NCBI GenBank assembly: GCA_021414025.1
Contig: JAIOPG010000001.1
Coordinates: 35,872-99,871, forward strand
DNA from: Planctomycetota bacterium
Lineage (GTDB): Bacteria > Planctomycetota > Phycisphaerae > Phycisphaerales > SM1A02
DNA: 64,000 nt
Direction of reading: 5' to 3'
Shown: piece after piece, positions 54,469 through 63,541 of the stretch
How positions within the stretch are numbered: position 1 is the stretch's first letter
Layout: every line of letters starts with the position of its first letter
Notes under the pieces: generated by a model
Seen by the model: the letters and a program-made list of their open reading frames with translations, nothing else
Databases searched by the model: none
What the model was told of the DNA's origin: nothing
Program-made: the position numbers and the translations under genes

Positions 54469-54915
54469 TCAGGCCGTGCGCTGGCCCAGCCGAAGGCCTA
54501 GCGAGGCCGCCGCGACACCCAGCAGCAGCGACAAACCCAGATTCAGTGCGAAGCCTTTCGCGTCGCCGCGGGCCATCTGCTGGCAGAGCTCCTGCGAGAG
54601 CGAGCTGAAGGTGCTCAACCCGCCCATGCAGCCGGTGACGAAAAACAAGTTGAACTTCGGATTCCTCTTCTGGAAGGGATCGACGACGTCGCTCAGATGG
54701 GCTCGCGAGAGCGCCAGATATTTCCGACCGATCCAGGCGGCGAAAAAGGTGGCGACGAGGTTCACCGCCAGCACCGCGACCCAGGGCTCCACGTTCGCGG
54801 ACGGACCGGCCAACTCCGCGGCGTAGCGGAGGCTGGTGCCCAGCGTGCCGCCGCAAAACACCAGCAGCAGCATGATCCCGATCGATTGCTTCGGATGTGC
54901 GGGCCGCGAATTCAC
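54469..54915 (-). CDS. crcB: Fluoride ion channel CrcB/FluC, copy 2
   Basis: A 148-residue four-helix membrane protein. Signature GCMGGLSTFSSLSQE in the third helix is the fluoride-pore motif with the Phe box; GGTLGTSLRYAAEL lies in the first helix. It exports fluoride from the cytosol as an antiparallel dimer. A polar loop of about 25 residues (ALSRAHLSDVVDPFQKR) before helix 3 is longer than in the paralog. Overlap with the upstream copy by 4 bp suggests heterodimers. Confidence 0.88.
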   Translation of the reverse strand: MNSRPAHPKQSIGIMLLLVFCGGTLGTSLRYAAELAGPSANVEPWVAVLAVNLVATFFAAWIGRKYLALSRAHLSDVVDPFQKRNPKFNLFFVTGCMGGLSTFSSLSQELCQQMARGDAKGFALNLGLSLLLGVAAASLGLRLGQRTA

Positions 54916-55295
54916 GAGGCCATCCTTTGGCCAAGCCAGGCCAGTGCGACACCACCCGCCAGGCTGAGGGCGACGAAGAGTGCGGCTCCCCGCGCGCGGC
55001 GGTTGTGCAGCCCCTCGGTGGTTTCAATGGCAAAGGAACTGAAGGTGGTGAACCCCCCGAGGAATCCCGTAAGCATCATGCCGGTCAGCACCTCGCGGGA
55101 ATCGCCCTCAATGCGCAGCGCGGCCTTGGCCAGATATCCGATCGCCAGCGATCCGGCCAGATTGATCACCAGCAGGATCGCCCACTGCGGCCAGGCGCGA
55201 TCGCGATCAAGAAAGAGGTAGACGCCAAGCCGGGCCGCCGCCCCGAGACCTCCTGCGAGGCCGATCAAAATCACGGTCGCGAACGGGGCTAGCAT
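54912..55295 (-). CDS. crcB: Fluoride ion channel CrcB/FluC, copy 1
   Basis: A 127-residue membrane protein with the classic CrcB features: GLAGGLGAAARLGVY in helix 1, VINLAGSLAIGYL in helix 2 and TGFLGGFTTFSSF in helix 3. First of the pair; its stop overlaps the start of copy 2. It is divergent from chrA with only 24 bp between starts, leaving no room for a fluoride riboswitch. Confidence 0.9.
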   Translation of the reverse strand: MLAPFATVILIGLAGGLGAAARLGVYLFLDRDRAWPQWAILLVINLAGSLAIGYLAKAALRIEGDSREVLTGMMLTGFLGGFTTFSSFAIETTEGLHNRRARGAALFVALSLAGGVALAWLGQRMAS

Positions 55296-55319
55296 CGCGT
55301 TTTTGAGTCTACCAATCGC

Positions 55320-56504
55320 ATGAAAATGAAAAACGCAAGCGAGGTCTTCCGGGTCTTCTTTCGGCTGGGATGTCTTTCATTCGGCGGGCCCGTGGCGCAC
55401 CTTGGCTATTTCCAGGAGGAGTTCGTCGCGCGAAGACAGTGGATCGGCGCGTCACGGTTCGCGGATCTCGTGGCGCTCGCGCAGTTCCTGCCGGGTCCCT
55501 CAAGCTCACAGGTGGGATTCGCCATCGGGCTGGAGCGGGCCGGTCTTTTCGGCGGGATCGCGGCGTGGACCGGCTTCACACTGCCCAGCGCCGTGGCGAT
55601 GTACCTCGCGGCGATGGCCGTGCTTTCGCCGGGCGGACTCTCGGGCTCCGGCTGGCTGCAGGGGCTCAAGACCGCCGCGGTCTCGGTGGTGGCGCTGGCC
55701 GCACTGCAAATGCTTGCGATGCTGGCGCCGGACCGGAACCGGAGAATCCTGGCGCTGGCTACTTTTGTGCTGAGCTTCTCTTTCAACCATGTCCTGCCGC
55801 AGGGGGTGGTCCTGGTCGTCGGCGCAATGGCCGGCCTGCTGGGGCTGTGCGGCCGCGACGATTCGAGCGCGGAACGGGCGCACACGAGAAGTCCCGTCAC
55901 CGGGCGAATCGGACTCCTGGCACTGCTTGGGTTCGCGGCCAGCCTGCTGGTTGTCTGGAAGCCCTGGATGCTCTTCGCCCAAGCTGGAGCGTTGGTCTTC
56001 GGCGGAGGGCATGTGGTGCTTCCGCTGCTTGAGAACCGATTCATCCTCGCCGGACTCACGGACCCAAACACATTTCTCGCAGGCTACGGAGTCGCGCAGG
56101 CGATGCCCGGGCCCCTCTTCACCTTCGCGACATTCCTCGGAGCGACAAGCGCATTGGATCTCTCGCCGCCGCTTGGCGCGCTGGTGGCGACCATCGCCAT
56201 CTTCGCGCCGGGGATTCTCCTGATGACGGCGGCGCTTCCATTCTGGGATGGATTGAAAAACCGCGCCTGGGCCCGCGGCATGCTGTCGGGGGTCAACGCG
56301 GCGGTGGTCGGCCTGCTCTTCGCGGCGCTCGCCCTCTCATTGGCCCCGGCGCTGCTCATCCGAAAGGAGGGATCGATCCTGGCGTGGTCGTCGACCGCCA
56401 TGGCGCTGATCGGGCTCGCGGCATTCGAGGCGCTGCGGCGCAGGCTCCTTCCGGTTCCGGTTGTCGTTGCCCTCTGCGCGATGGCCGGCTGGCTGCTGGC
56501 GTAG
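55320..56504 (+). CDS. chrA: Chromate transporter ChrA
   Basis: A 394-residue membrane protein of two homologous CHR halves. The first carries FRLGCLSFGGPVAHLGYF and QFLPGPSSSQVGFAIG; the second AGALVFGGGHVVLPLL and AQAMPGPLFTFATFLG. Full-length (long-chain) ChrA exports chromate, likely by proton-coupled exchange. It sits between the fluoride channels and a CDF metal transporter, so this block may work in ion detoxification. Confidence 0.9.
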   Translation: MKMKNASEVFRVFFRLGCLSFGGPVAHLGYFQEEFVARRQWIGASRFADLVALAQFLPGPSSSQVGFAIGLERAGLFGGIAAWTGFTLPSAVAMYLAAMAVLSPGGLSGSGWLQGLKTAAVSVVALAALQMLAMLAPDRNRRILALATFVLSFSFNHVLPQGVVLVVGAMAGLLGLCGRDDSSAERAHTRSPVTGRIGLLALLGFAASLLVVWKPWMLFAQAGALVFGGGHVVLPLLENRFILAGLTDPNTFLAGYGVAQAMPGPLFTFATFLGATSALDLSPPLGALVATIAIFAPGILLMTAALPFWDGLKNRAWARGMLSGVNAAVVGLLFAALALSLAPALLIRKEGSILAWSSTAMALIGLAAFEALRRRLLPVPVVVALCAMAGWLLA

Positions 56505-56525
56505 CGCGAAAGGAATGGCGAGCGA

Positions 56526-57407
56526 TTACGAGGCGGGCTCCACATGGGCCGTCGCCGTGCCGCCCAGCGCCGCCTCGATCTTGTTCTCGATTTCGGTCGC
56601 GACGTCGTGGGCCCGCCGCAGGTCCATCTCGCCGTTCAATTGCAGGTGGAAATCGACCCAATGGTCGCGCCCGCTGTGTCGCGTGCGGACCTTGTGGTAG
56701 GAGACGATGCGCGGCAGCGGCCCATCGGCCCGCGCATGGCTTTTCAGGATCTCCTCCACCTTGGCGAGGTCCGCAAGATCCTGCTCGTCGAGCAGGTCGC
56801 CCAGGGCGCGGCGGATGAGCCGGTAGCCGACGAACCCCACCCAGACCGACATGACCAGGGCGATGATCGGGTCGAGGAAGGCCAGCCCCGTCCAGCGCAC
56901 CAGCAGCAGCGAAGCCACCGCAGCACCGCTGGTCCACGCGTCGGAGATGAGGTGCACCCCGTCGGCGTGCAGCGCGCTGCTCTGGGTTTTGCGGGCCACC
57001 TGGATCAGCCAGAGGCCGACTCCGCCGTTGGCCATGATCGTGAAGGCGAGCAGCAGCAGGCCGGAGTCGATCTCGTGCACGTGCGCGGTCTGGTCGAAAA
57101 GTTCCAGGGCGCTGCGGACCGCGACCACCAGCATCGCCACGCTGATCATGCCGCCCTCCATCGCCGAGCTCAGGAATTCCGCCTTGCCATGGCCGTAGGG
57201 ATGCGATTCGTCGGCCGGCCGATTCGCCATCCACACGCTCCAGATCACCAGGGCGCTGGCGGCCACATTCACCACGCTCTCCATGGCGTCGCCGAAGACC
57301 GCGGCGCTTCCGGTCAGTCGCCACGCCGCCAGCTTGGTCAGCAGCAGGACCACCGAGGTCGCCAGAGCGATCCGCGCGGCTCGTCGCTCGAGATGGGCGG
57401 TGCTCAC
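56526..57407 (-). CDS. Cation diffusion facilitator (divalent metal exporter)
   Basis: A 293-residue protein from GTG 57407. Six membrane helices carry the metal-site motifs FGDAMESVVN in helix 2 and LHADGVHLISDA in helix 5 (DxxxS/N...HxxxD pattern), with HPYGHGKAEF in the cytosolic loop. The C-terminal cytosolic domain (about 205-290) has VRTRHSGRDHWVDFHLQL. It exports Zn2+, Fe2+, Mn2+ or similar. The start farther upstream at 57482 would overlap the divergent usp gene; GTG 57407 avoids this. Confidence 0.88.
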   Translation of the reverse strand: MSTAHLERRAARIALATSVVLLLTKLAAWRLTGSAAVFGDAMESVVNVAASALVIWSVWMANRPADESHPYGHGKAEFLSSAMEGGMISVAMLVVAVRSALELFDQTAHVHEIDSGLLLLAFTIMANGGVGLWLIQVARKTQSSALHADGVHLISDAWTSGAAVASLLLVRWTGLAFLDPIIALVMSVWVGFVGYRLIRRALGDLLDEQDLADLAKVEEILKSHARADGPLPRIVSYHKVRTRHSGRDHWVDFHLQLNGEMDLRRAHDVATEIENKIEAALGGTATAHVEPAS

Positions 57408-57472
57408 ATGCGAAATGTATCGCCTCGCAGAGGCGAATTGGGCGTACCATTTCACTCGAGGCTCCCTTCCGC

Positions 57473-58318
57473 ATGAATCCACTCCGACTCATCACCGTTG
57501 GAACCGACTTCTCGCCTCCCGCGGCCACCGCCCTGGGATGGGCCGCCGAGCTCGCCCGGGCGCACAAGGCGTCGCTGCTGCTGGTGCACGCCTACGCCAA
57601 GGACGATCACGGCTTGAGCGAGGACGAGGTGCGCATCTGCCTCGCCGGACTCGCCGCCTGCGAAACCGAGCGCGGCATTCCCACGCAGGTCGAGCTGCTC
57701 AAGGGCACGCCCGCGGAGGTCGTGGCCAAGGCCGCTCGCGATTCGGGCTCGGATCTGCTGGTCATCGGCAGCAAGGGCCGCAACATGCTCAGCCGGATCT
57801 TCATGGGATCGGTGGCGGATTCCACGCTGAAGCTGGCGACGACGCCGACCCTGGTGGTCCATCCCGCCGATGCGGCGCGCCCGGCGAGCTACAAGAGCCT
57901 GCTGGTCGCGACGGATTTCTCGCCCGAGGCGGACCGCGCCGCCGAGTTCGCCGTGCGAGTCTCCACGGCCTTCGAGGGCGCCGAAGTCAGCCTGATGCAT
58001 GCCACCCAGGTGCCCGGCCCCTTCGTCGGCGTCGAGGTGCCGGCGGTTCCCATCGTGGAAGTCGGCGAAGGCGACGCCGTGGCCCGCGCTGGCCTCTCGG
58101 AGCGGACGCGAAAGTTCTCCACCGCGGGAGTCCGCGTGCAGGGACTGACCTGCCCGGGATCCGCCGTCGAAGTGTTGCTGGACGTCGCCGAGGACCGCAA
58201 CTCCGATGTGATCGTCGTGGGCACGACCTCCTCCGGCGGCGTCTCCAAGCTCCTGCTGGGCAGCATCGCCATCGACCTGGTCCACCGGAGCACCCGGCCG
58301 GTCCTGGTCGTGCGCTAG
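57473..58318 (+). CDS. Tandem universal stress protein
   Basis: A 281-residue protein made of two UspA domains (about 1-140 and 141-281). Each starts with a strand ITVGTDFSPPAATAL / LLVATDFSPEADRAA. The ATP-binding signature GSKGRNMLSRIFMGSVAD is present in the first domain; the second has GTTSSGGVSKLLLGSIA. They usually bind ATP and respond to stress in the cytosol. It overlaps the convergent HlyD-like gene by 4 bp. Confidence 0.9.
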   Translation: MNPLRLITVGTDFSPPAATALGWAAELARAHKASLLLVHAYAKDDHGLSEDEVRICLAGLAACETERGIPTQVELLKGTPAEVVAKAARDSGSDLLVIGSKGRNMLSRIFMGSVADSTLKLATTPTLVVHPADAARPASYKSLLVATDFSPEADRAAEFAVRVSTAFEGAEVSLMHATQVPGPFVGVEVPAVPIVEVGEGDAVARAGLSERTRKFSTAGVRVQGLTCPGSAVEVLLDVAEDRNSDVIVVGTTSSGGVSKLLLGSIAIDLVHRSTRPVLVVR

Positions 58319-59430
58319 GTGGAACTCTGCGGAGCCGCCATCTTCTCGTTCTCAATCCGGCTCGGATGGTCGACCGGCGCGTCCGCGCCACTGTCGATGT
58401 AGACGTCCAACAGTTGGCCGGGCAGCACCGGCGGATTGTCCTGCGTGAAGCGGTAGATCATTTCCATCACCCGCGTGTCGATGCGCTCCGAGTTCTCGCC
58501 GGTCAGGGTCCGCTTGGGGATCACCATGGGGACGGTGCGCACATACTCGATGGGAAACTCCATGACCCGCCCGCCCCGCAGCGCGGCGACGGCCTTTCCC
58601 TTCGGGTCGAAGCGCCAGGCGTCGAGCTCATCCACGTCCACGCGGATGTGCAGCGGCGTGAGCTGCCCCAAAATGATCGCCCCCTCGCGTGCGGCCGTGT
58701 TGGCGATGAACTCGCCCGGCCGCGCGTTGACCCGCAGCACGGTGCCGTCCATCGGCGCCCGCACCTCGCTGCGCACGATGTTGGTCTGCAGCACCTGCGC
58801 GTCGGATTCGGCGACCTGCGCCTCGGCTGCCGCCACCGCGAGATCCTCGGGATAGGTGCCCTTCATCATTCGGGCAAGCTCCGCCTTGGACTCGTCCAGG
58901 CGCGACTTGGCCAGGTTGTACTCGAATTCGCGCGTCGGCTTTTCGTTGGCGCTGAGCGAGGACTGGTCCTCGACCGTCTGCAGCCGCTCCAGCCGGAGCC
59001 GGGCGTCCTCGACCGCCGCCTGGCGCTGGGCGACGATCGCCTTGCAGCGGTCCACCTCCTCGGCGCGGGGCAGGGACTTCAATTGGATCACCTTCTGGTT
59101 GGCCACCTCGAGCCGCGCCTTGGCCTCGACCAGCTGGGCCTTGAGCTCGCGTTGATCGATGGTGAAGAGGACGTCCCCCTTCTTCACCGCCTGCCCCTCC
59201 TTCACCGTGACCGATTCGACGGTGCCGGGAATCGGCGTGCCGATGTTCATGATCTCGGTCACCGGCTCGACCAGCCCGCTGCCCGCGACGCGGTTGGAGA
59301 AGGGGCTCTTGGTCGGCTGGCCGCTGGGCGGCGCGTTGGGCGCGGGACGGCTCTGCTTGTAGACGGTGTAGATGGCCAGCACGATGCCGACGACGGCGAC
59401 GATGGGGAGCACGATGTATCGAAGCTTCAT
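58315..59430 (-). CDS. HlyD/DevB-type membrane fusion protein
   Basis: A 371-residue periplasmic adaptor. An N-terminal membrane helix (YIVLPIVAVVGIVLAIYTVY) precedes the lipoyl/barrel-sandwich half (GTVESVTVKEGQAVKKGDVL), a long coiled coil (about 105-215; QLVEAKARLEVANQKV) and the returning half (SEVRAPMDGTVLRVNARPGE). It would link the DevC/DevA-like inner-membrane pump to an outer-membrane channel. It overlaps the ATPase gene by 4 bp and ends the exporter operon. Confidence 0.86.
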   Translation of the reverse strand: MKLRYIVLPIVAVVGIVLAIYTVYKQSRPAPNAPPSGQPTKSPFSNRVAGSGLVEPVTEIMNIGTPIPGTVESVTVKEGQAVKKGDVLFTIDQRELKAQLVEAKARLEVANQKVIQLKSLPRAEEVDRCKAIVAQRQAAVEDARLRLERLQTVEDQSSLSANEKPTREFEYNLAKSRLDESKAELARMMKGTYPEDLAVAAAEAQVAESDAQVLQTNIVRSEVRAPMDGTVLRVNARPGEFIANTAAREGAIILGQLTPLHIRVDVDELDAWRFDPKGKAVAALRGGRVMEFPIEYVRTVPMVIPKRTLTGENSERIDTRVMEMIYRFTQDNPPVLPGQLLDVYIDSGADAPVDHPSRIENEKMAAPQSST

Positions 59431-60173
59431 GTGTGTTTTTCCTCTTGAATCGCCGCCGCGCGAAGGGCGGCCAGCTCCACGTCGCTGTTCACAATCCGGG
59501 TGATCAATCCATCGTCCATGTGGGCGATGCGGTCGGCGAAATGGTAGATGCGCTCGTCGTGGGTCACCAGGATGACCAGCCGGTCGGGGCGCCGCCCCTG
59601 CTCGCGGATGAGCTCCATCACGCGCTGGCCGGTGGCGCCGTCGAGCGCGCTGGTGGGCTCGTCGCAGACCAGGATGCTGGGCCCGTGGATCAGACTGCGG
59701 GCGATCGCCACCCGCTGCTGCTGGCCGCCCGAGAGCTTCGCCGGCCGGCTGCCCGCCCGGTTCTCCAGGCCCACCTCCTTCAGCAGGATGGCCGCGCGAT
59801 CCAGCGACTCGCTGCGGGATTCCCCGCGCAGCAGCAGCGGAATCGCCACGTTCTCGATGACGCTGACCTGCGGAACCAGGTTGAACTGCTGAAAGATGAA
59901 GCCGATCTTCTCGCGTCGGAAGAGCGTCCGCTCCTGGTTGCTCATCGCGTCGGGATCGACGCCCACCAGTTCAAGCGTCCCGCTGCCACGCGAAAGGATC
60001 GCCGCGAAGATGGAGATCAGCGTGGTCTTGCCGCATCCGCTGGGGCCCACCAGCGCCACGATCTCCCCGAAGCTGGCGGTCAGGTCGATGCCGCGCAGCG
60101 CGGTGACCGCAGAGTCACCGTCGCCGTAGACCTTGCCTACGCCCCGACAGAGGATGGCCGGTGTGCCGCTCAT
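59427..60173 (-). CDS. ABC exporter ATPase (DevA/LolD-like)
   Basis: A 248-residue ATPase from ATG 60173. Walker A LVGPSGCGKTTLIS, Q-loop FIFQQFNLVPQVSV, signature KLSGGQQQRVAIARSL, Walker B ILVCDEPTSALDG. This is the MacB/LolD/DevA subgroup. It overlaps the permease stop by 4 bp and the HlyD start by 4 bp, so all three genes are translationally coupled. Confidence 0.9.
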   Translation of the reverse strand: MSGTPAILCRGVGKVYGDGDSAVTALRGIDLTASFGEIVALVGPSGCGKTTLISIFAAILSRGSGTLELVGVDPDAMSNQERTLFRREKIGFIFQQFNLVPQVSVIENVAIPLLLRGESRSESLDRAAILLKEVGLENRAGSRPAKLSGGQQQRVAIARSLIHGPSILVCDEPTSALDGATGQRVMELIREQGRRPDRLVILVTHDERIYHFADRIAHMDDGLITRIVNSDVELAALRAAAIQEEKHT

Positions 60174-61333
60174 CCCGAGAAGACCTCCTTGGGATCGAGG
60201 CGGACGACCTTCCAGATCGAGAGCCCGCTGGCGCCGAGCACGATGATGATCACGGCCACGGCGGAAATGATCGGAAGGTGCCAGGTCAGCTTGAAGGCCA
60301 GCCGGTCGCCCGGAATCGCCAGGCCGAAAATCGCCGTGGCCCCCAGGCCCAGTCCCAGCCCGAGCACGCCGGCGGCGAGCCCCTGCACCGCGACCATCTC
60401 CAGCAGCTGGCGCGTGGTGGCGCCCATCGCCTTCATGGCGCCGAAATAGCGCAGGTTGTCCAGCGTGAAGTTGTAGAACATCTGCCCGGCGATCGCCACG
60501 CCCACCAGGAATCCGAGAATGATCGCCATGCCGAAGTTGATGGGGATGCCGGTCTGCTTCATCCAGTACTCCAGCGTCTTCCAGCTGAACTCCTCGGGGG
60601 TGTAGGCGGCCAGCCCGGTCTCGCTCTCGATGCGCCGCTGCAGCGCCGCCAGGTTTTCCTCGGGCAGCGCCTTGACCAGGATGATGCTGAGCGTGCGGCG
60701 GTTCGACGGCGCGAAGCCCACCGCGCGCAGGTAGGTGGTGTAGATCGTCGGGACATTCTGGAAGCTGGGCCGCGTCTCGGCGATGCCGGCGACGATGGCG
60801 CGCTTCTCGTTGAGCTCGAGCACGTCGCCCACCCGCATCGGGCGCTTGGGGCCGTTCTTGTCCTCGGTCGCGGGCTGCAGAAGCTGCTTGTTGGCCCCGC
60901 GGGTCTCGATGAAGATGACGTCGGGCTTGCGCAGATCCTCCACCTTCCCCTCGATCATCGTGGCGGGCGCGCCCACCAGCGTCGCGTCGTCCACGCCGAT
61001 CACGTCGCAGATCTGCCGGCCGCCGTTGGGCAGCTTGGCCACCAGCAGCCCCTTGAACATCGGGCTCGCCCACTCGATGCCTTTCACGCTGCGGACGCGG
61101 TCCAGCGCCGTGACCTGCATCGGCTTGGTGTCGTCGACGAACTGCAGCGTGGGGTCGGTCACCCAGAGATCCGCCTGCGGCGTCTCCTCGATCAGCGCGT
61201 AGGTGCGGCTCATCAGGCCCACGAAGATGGCGGCCTGCTGCGTGATCAGCAACGTGGCGAAGGTCAGCCCCAGCAGAATGCCGTAGAACTTGGCGCTGTC
61301 GCCGAAGAGCATCTTGAGGGCGATGAGGCGCAC
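60170..61333 (-). CDS. ABC exporter permease (DevC/FtsX-like)
   Basis: A 387-residue protein with one N-terminal helix (FYGILLGLTFATLLITQQA), a periplasmic domain of about 200 residues and three C-terminal helices (about 255-375; IILGFLVGVAIAGQMFYNF, LGLGLGATAIFGLAI, ISAVAVIIIVLGASG). The layout is that of MacB-PCD/FtsX permeases, and the tail (KVVRLDPKEVFSG) matches DevC-type exporters. Substrate unknown. It follows kup with 3 bp between, so it may be read from the same transcript. Confidence 0.88.
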   Translation of the reverse strand: MRLIALKMLFGDSAKFYGILLGLTFATLLITQQAAIFVGLMSRTYALIEETPQADLWVTDPTLQFVDDTKPMQVTALDRVRSVKGIEWASPMFKGLLVAKLPNGGRQICDVIGVDDATLVGAPATMIEGKVEDLRKPDVIFIETRGANKQLLQPATEDKNGPKRPMRVGDVLELNEKRAIVAGIAETRPSFQNVPTIYTTYLRAVGFAPSNRRTLSIILVKALPEENLAALQRRIESETGLAAYTPEEFSWKTLEYWMKQTGIPINFGMAIILGFLVGVAIAGQMFYNFTLDNLRYFGAMKAMGATTRQLLEMVAVQGLAAGVLGLGLGLGATAIFGLAIPGDRLAFKLTWHLPIISAVAVIIIVLGASGLSIWKVVRLDPKEVFSG

Positions 61334-61336
61334 GGG

Positions 61337-63292
61337 CTAGAGCTCCATCTGCACGCCGAACTCGACCACGCGGCTCGGCGGCAGGTTGAAGAAGCGGACA
61401 CTGTCGGTCGCCACCGTGGTCAGCGAGGCGAAGAGGCGCTTGCGCCACAGCGCCATCGGGGCGTCGCCCGTCGGCAGCACCACGACGTGCCGCGCAAAAT
61501 AGGTGGTGGTCTCAGGGTCCCACTTCAGTCCGTGCTCGCGGGCCTTCTCAAGCATTTTCGGAATGTCCGGACTCTCCATGAATCCGCACTGCGCCGAGAG
61601 CTTGTAGAAGCCGTCGGGCATCCAGGTCAGCTTGATCTGACGTTGCGGCGGGGCCACGGGCAGGTTCACCGGAACCACGCTGACCAGGATGACCTGCTGG
61701 TGCAGGACGTGACTGTGTTCGACGAAGGAGACCAGCGCGAAGGGCGTGGTGTTGCTGGTGGTGAGGAAAACCGCCGTGCCTGGCACGCGCGGCACCGCCT
61801 CCGCCCAGAGCGAGGCGAGGAACTCATGGATGTTGCCCATGCTCTCCGAGAGCTTCTTGCCCAGCAGGAAGGAGCCCTGCTGCCAGGTCATCATGATCAT
61901 GGTGGCGCCCAGAGCGATGGTGAGCGCGAACCATCCGCCGGTCATGGCCTTGAGCAGGTTGGCGCTGAAGAAGAGGCCGTCGATGGAGAGGAAGAAGGCC
62001 GCCACCGCCACCACCTGCCAGCGCCGCCACTTCCACAGCCGCCGCGCCATCAGACTGAAAAGGATCGTGGTGATGATCATGTTGCCCGTCACCGCGATGC
62101 CGTAGGCGCTGCCGAGCTTTTCGCTGTTGGGAAAGAGGATGACCGTGATCACGCAGCCGATCAGCATGATGAAATTGATCGAGGGCATGTAGATCTGCCC
62201 CTCGGTGTCGCTGCTGGTGTGGATCACCCGGAGCCGCGGCAGGTAGCCCAGACGCACGGCCTGCCGCGCCAGGCCGAACACGCCGCTGATCATGGCCTGG
62301 CTGGCGATGATCGTCGCGGCCGTGGCCAGCAGCACCAGGGGAACGATGGCCCACTCCGCGGCCATGCCGAAGAAGGGCCGCATGGCCAGGACGGAGGCGG
62401 TGTCGGTGGCGCCGCCGCGGATCAGGCCCAGAACGTACGCCCCCTGTCCGTAGTAATTCAGCAGCAGCGACGGCAGCACGATCGCGTACCAGGCGATCTG
62501 GATCGGCGCCTTGCCGAAATGCCCGACATCGGCGTAGAGCGCCTCGGCGCCGGTCACCACCAGCACCACAGCGCCCAGCACCGTGAATGCCTGGAAGGGA
62601 TCGTGCCGGACGAACCAATAGATGTGCCGCGGATCGGCGGCCTTGAGGATCTCGGGATCGTCCATCAGATGCTGCAGCCCCATCGCCGCCAGCACCAGGA
62701 ACCAGAGGATCATCACCGGCCCGAAGAACCAGCCGATGCTGTGGGTGCCGAATTGCTGCACCGCGAAGAGCGCGACCAGAATGGCGATGGTGGTCGGCAG
62801 CACCGCCTGCGCGAGCCATGCCGGCGCGTGGGGAAACTCCTTCAACCCCTCGACCGCGCTCAGCACGGAGATGCTCGGGGTGATCAGGCCGTCGCCGAAG
62901 AGCAGCCCGGCGCCGAGCATCGCCAGCACGACGGTAGTCCGGGTCCGAAAGCCCTTTCCCTTGTTCAGTGTGCGCGGAATCAGCGAAAGAAGCGAGAAGA
63001 TTCCTCCCTCGCCGTGGTTGGTCGCCCGCAGAATCACCAGCAGGTACTTCAGGTTGACCGTGATCAGCAGCGCCCACGTCAGCAGCGAGAGAATGCCATA
63101 GATGTATTCCTCGTGGATCGGCCCGGTTTCGCTTCGATGCACCAGGCAGGCCCGCAGGGCGTAGAGCGGGCTGGTGCCGATGTCGCCGAACACGACCCCC
63201 ACCGACCCCAGCGCGAGCGCCCAGAACCTTGCGGTCCCGGTCTTGCCCTTCGCTTCATGAGCTGCGCCGCCAACGGACGAAGCATCGCTCAT
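61337..63292 (-). CDS. kup: KUP-family potassium transporter
   Basis: A 651-residue protein from ATG 63292 with 12 hydrophobic segments and a cytosolic C-terminus. Family signatures are GVVFGDIGTSPLYALR, NHGEGGIFSLLSLI, GDGLITPSISVLSAVEG and GAEALYADVGHFGK. It is a K+/H+ symporter for ordinary K+ uptake, complementing the high-affinity Kdp system 27 kb away. The frame continues upstream into the intergenic repeats, without start support. The exporter genes follow at 3 bp. Confidence 0.95.
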   Translation of the reverse strand: MSDASSVGGAAHEAKGKTGTARFWALALGSVGVVFGDIGTSPLYALRACLVHRSETGPIHEEYIYGILSLLTWALLITVNLKYLLVILRATNHGEGGIFSLLSLIPRTLNKGKGFRTRTTVVLAMLGAGLLFGDGLITPSISVLSAVEGLKEFPHAPAWLAQAVLPTTIAILVALFAVQQFGTHSIGWFFGPVMILWFLVLAAMGLQHLMDDPEILKAADPRHIYWFVRHDPFQAFTVLGAVVLVVTGAEALYADVGHFGKAPIQIAWYAIVLPSLLLNYYGQGAYVLGLIRGGATDTASVLAMRPFFGMAAEWAIVPLVLLATAATIIASQAMISGVFGLARQAVRLGYLPRLRVIHTSSDTEGQIYMPSINFIMLIGCVITVILFPNSEKLGSAYGIAVTGNMIITTILFSLMARRLWKWRRWQVVAVAAFFLSIDGLFFSANLLKAMTGGWFALTIALGATMIMMTWQQGSFLLGKKLSESMGNIHEFLASLWAEAVPRVPGTAVFLTTSNTTPFALVSFVEHSHVLHQQVILVSVVPVNLPVAPPQRQIKLTWMPDGFYKLSAQCGFMESPDIPKMLEKAREHGLKWDPETTTYFARHVVVLPTGDAPMALWRKRLFASLTTVATDSVRFFNLPPSRVVEFGVQMEL

Positions 63293-63418
63293 CTTGATCA
63301 AGCCTTCTGCCGCGAACCGCGCAAAATCCCTGAAACAAGGACCGGGTCCCGAACGGGGCGGGCTGTTACGCCTGTCGGCGTGGCGACGGAAGGGGGATAT
63401 TTTTGCGGGGCACTCTTT

Positions 63419-63456
63419 ACATCGCAAAAGGCGCGATACATCGCAAATGGCGCGAT
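63419..63456. repeat. Tandem 19-bp direct repeat upstream of kup
   Basis: Two adjacent 19-bp copies with one mismatch (ACATCGCAAAAGGCGCGAT, 63419-63437; ACATCGCAAATGGCGCGAT, 63438-63456). Each has small inverted arms ATCGC...GCGAT. It lies about 127 bp before the kup start and 86 bp after the ahcY stop. Confidence 0.7.
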
Positions 63457-63499
63457 GCAGCGCGCGGGCGCCTGAAAACACGTCATCTTTCGCGTTTCA

Positions 63500-63528
63500 G
63501 GCGACGGCCGGTGCTTGCCGCCGTCGCC
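63500..63528 (-). terminator. Possible ahcY transcription terminator hairpin
   Basis: A 9-bp GC-rich stem (GGCGACGGC with GCCGTCGCC) around an 11-nt loop, 14 bp after the ahcY stop. No U-tract follows, so it may act with Rho or simply protect the 3' end. A second inverted repeat, CCTGAAA (63471-63477) with TTTCAGG (63495-63501), lies just downstream. Confidence 0.4.
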
Positions 63529-63541
63529 CAAAACATCGGTG

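Noticed and set aside
55296..55319. Possible fluoride riboswitch upstream of crcB
   Set aside because: The gap to the divergent chrA start is only 24 bp, too short for the aptamer.
60161..63475. A 1104-codon open frame on the plus strand
   Set aside because: It is antisense to kup and the DevC-like gene; its translation is low in structure and rich in His/Arg/Gln/Gly, as expected from the complement of a GC-rich gene.
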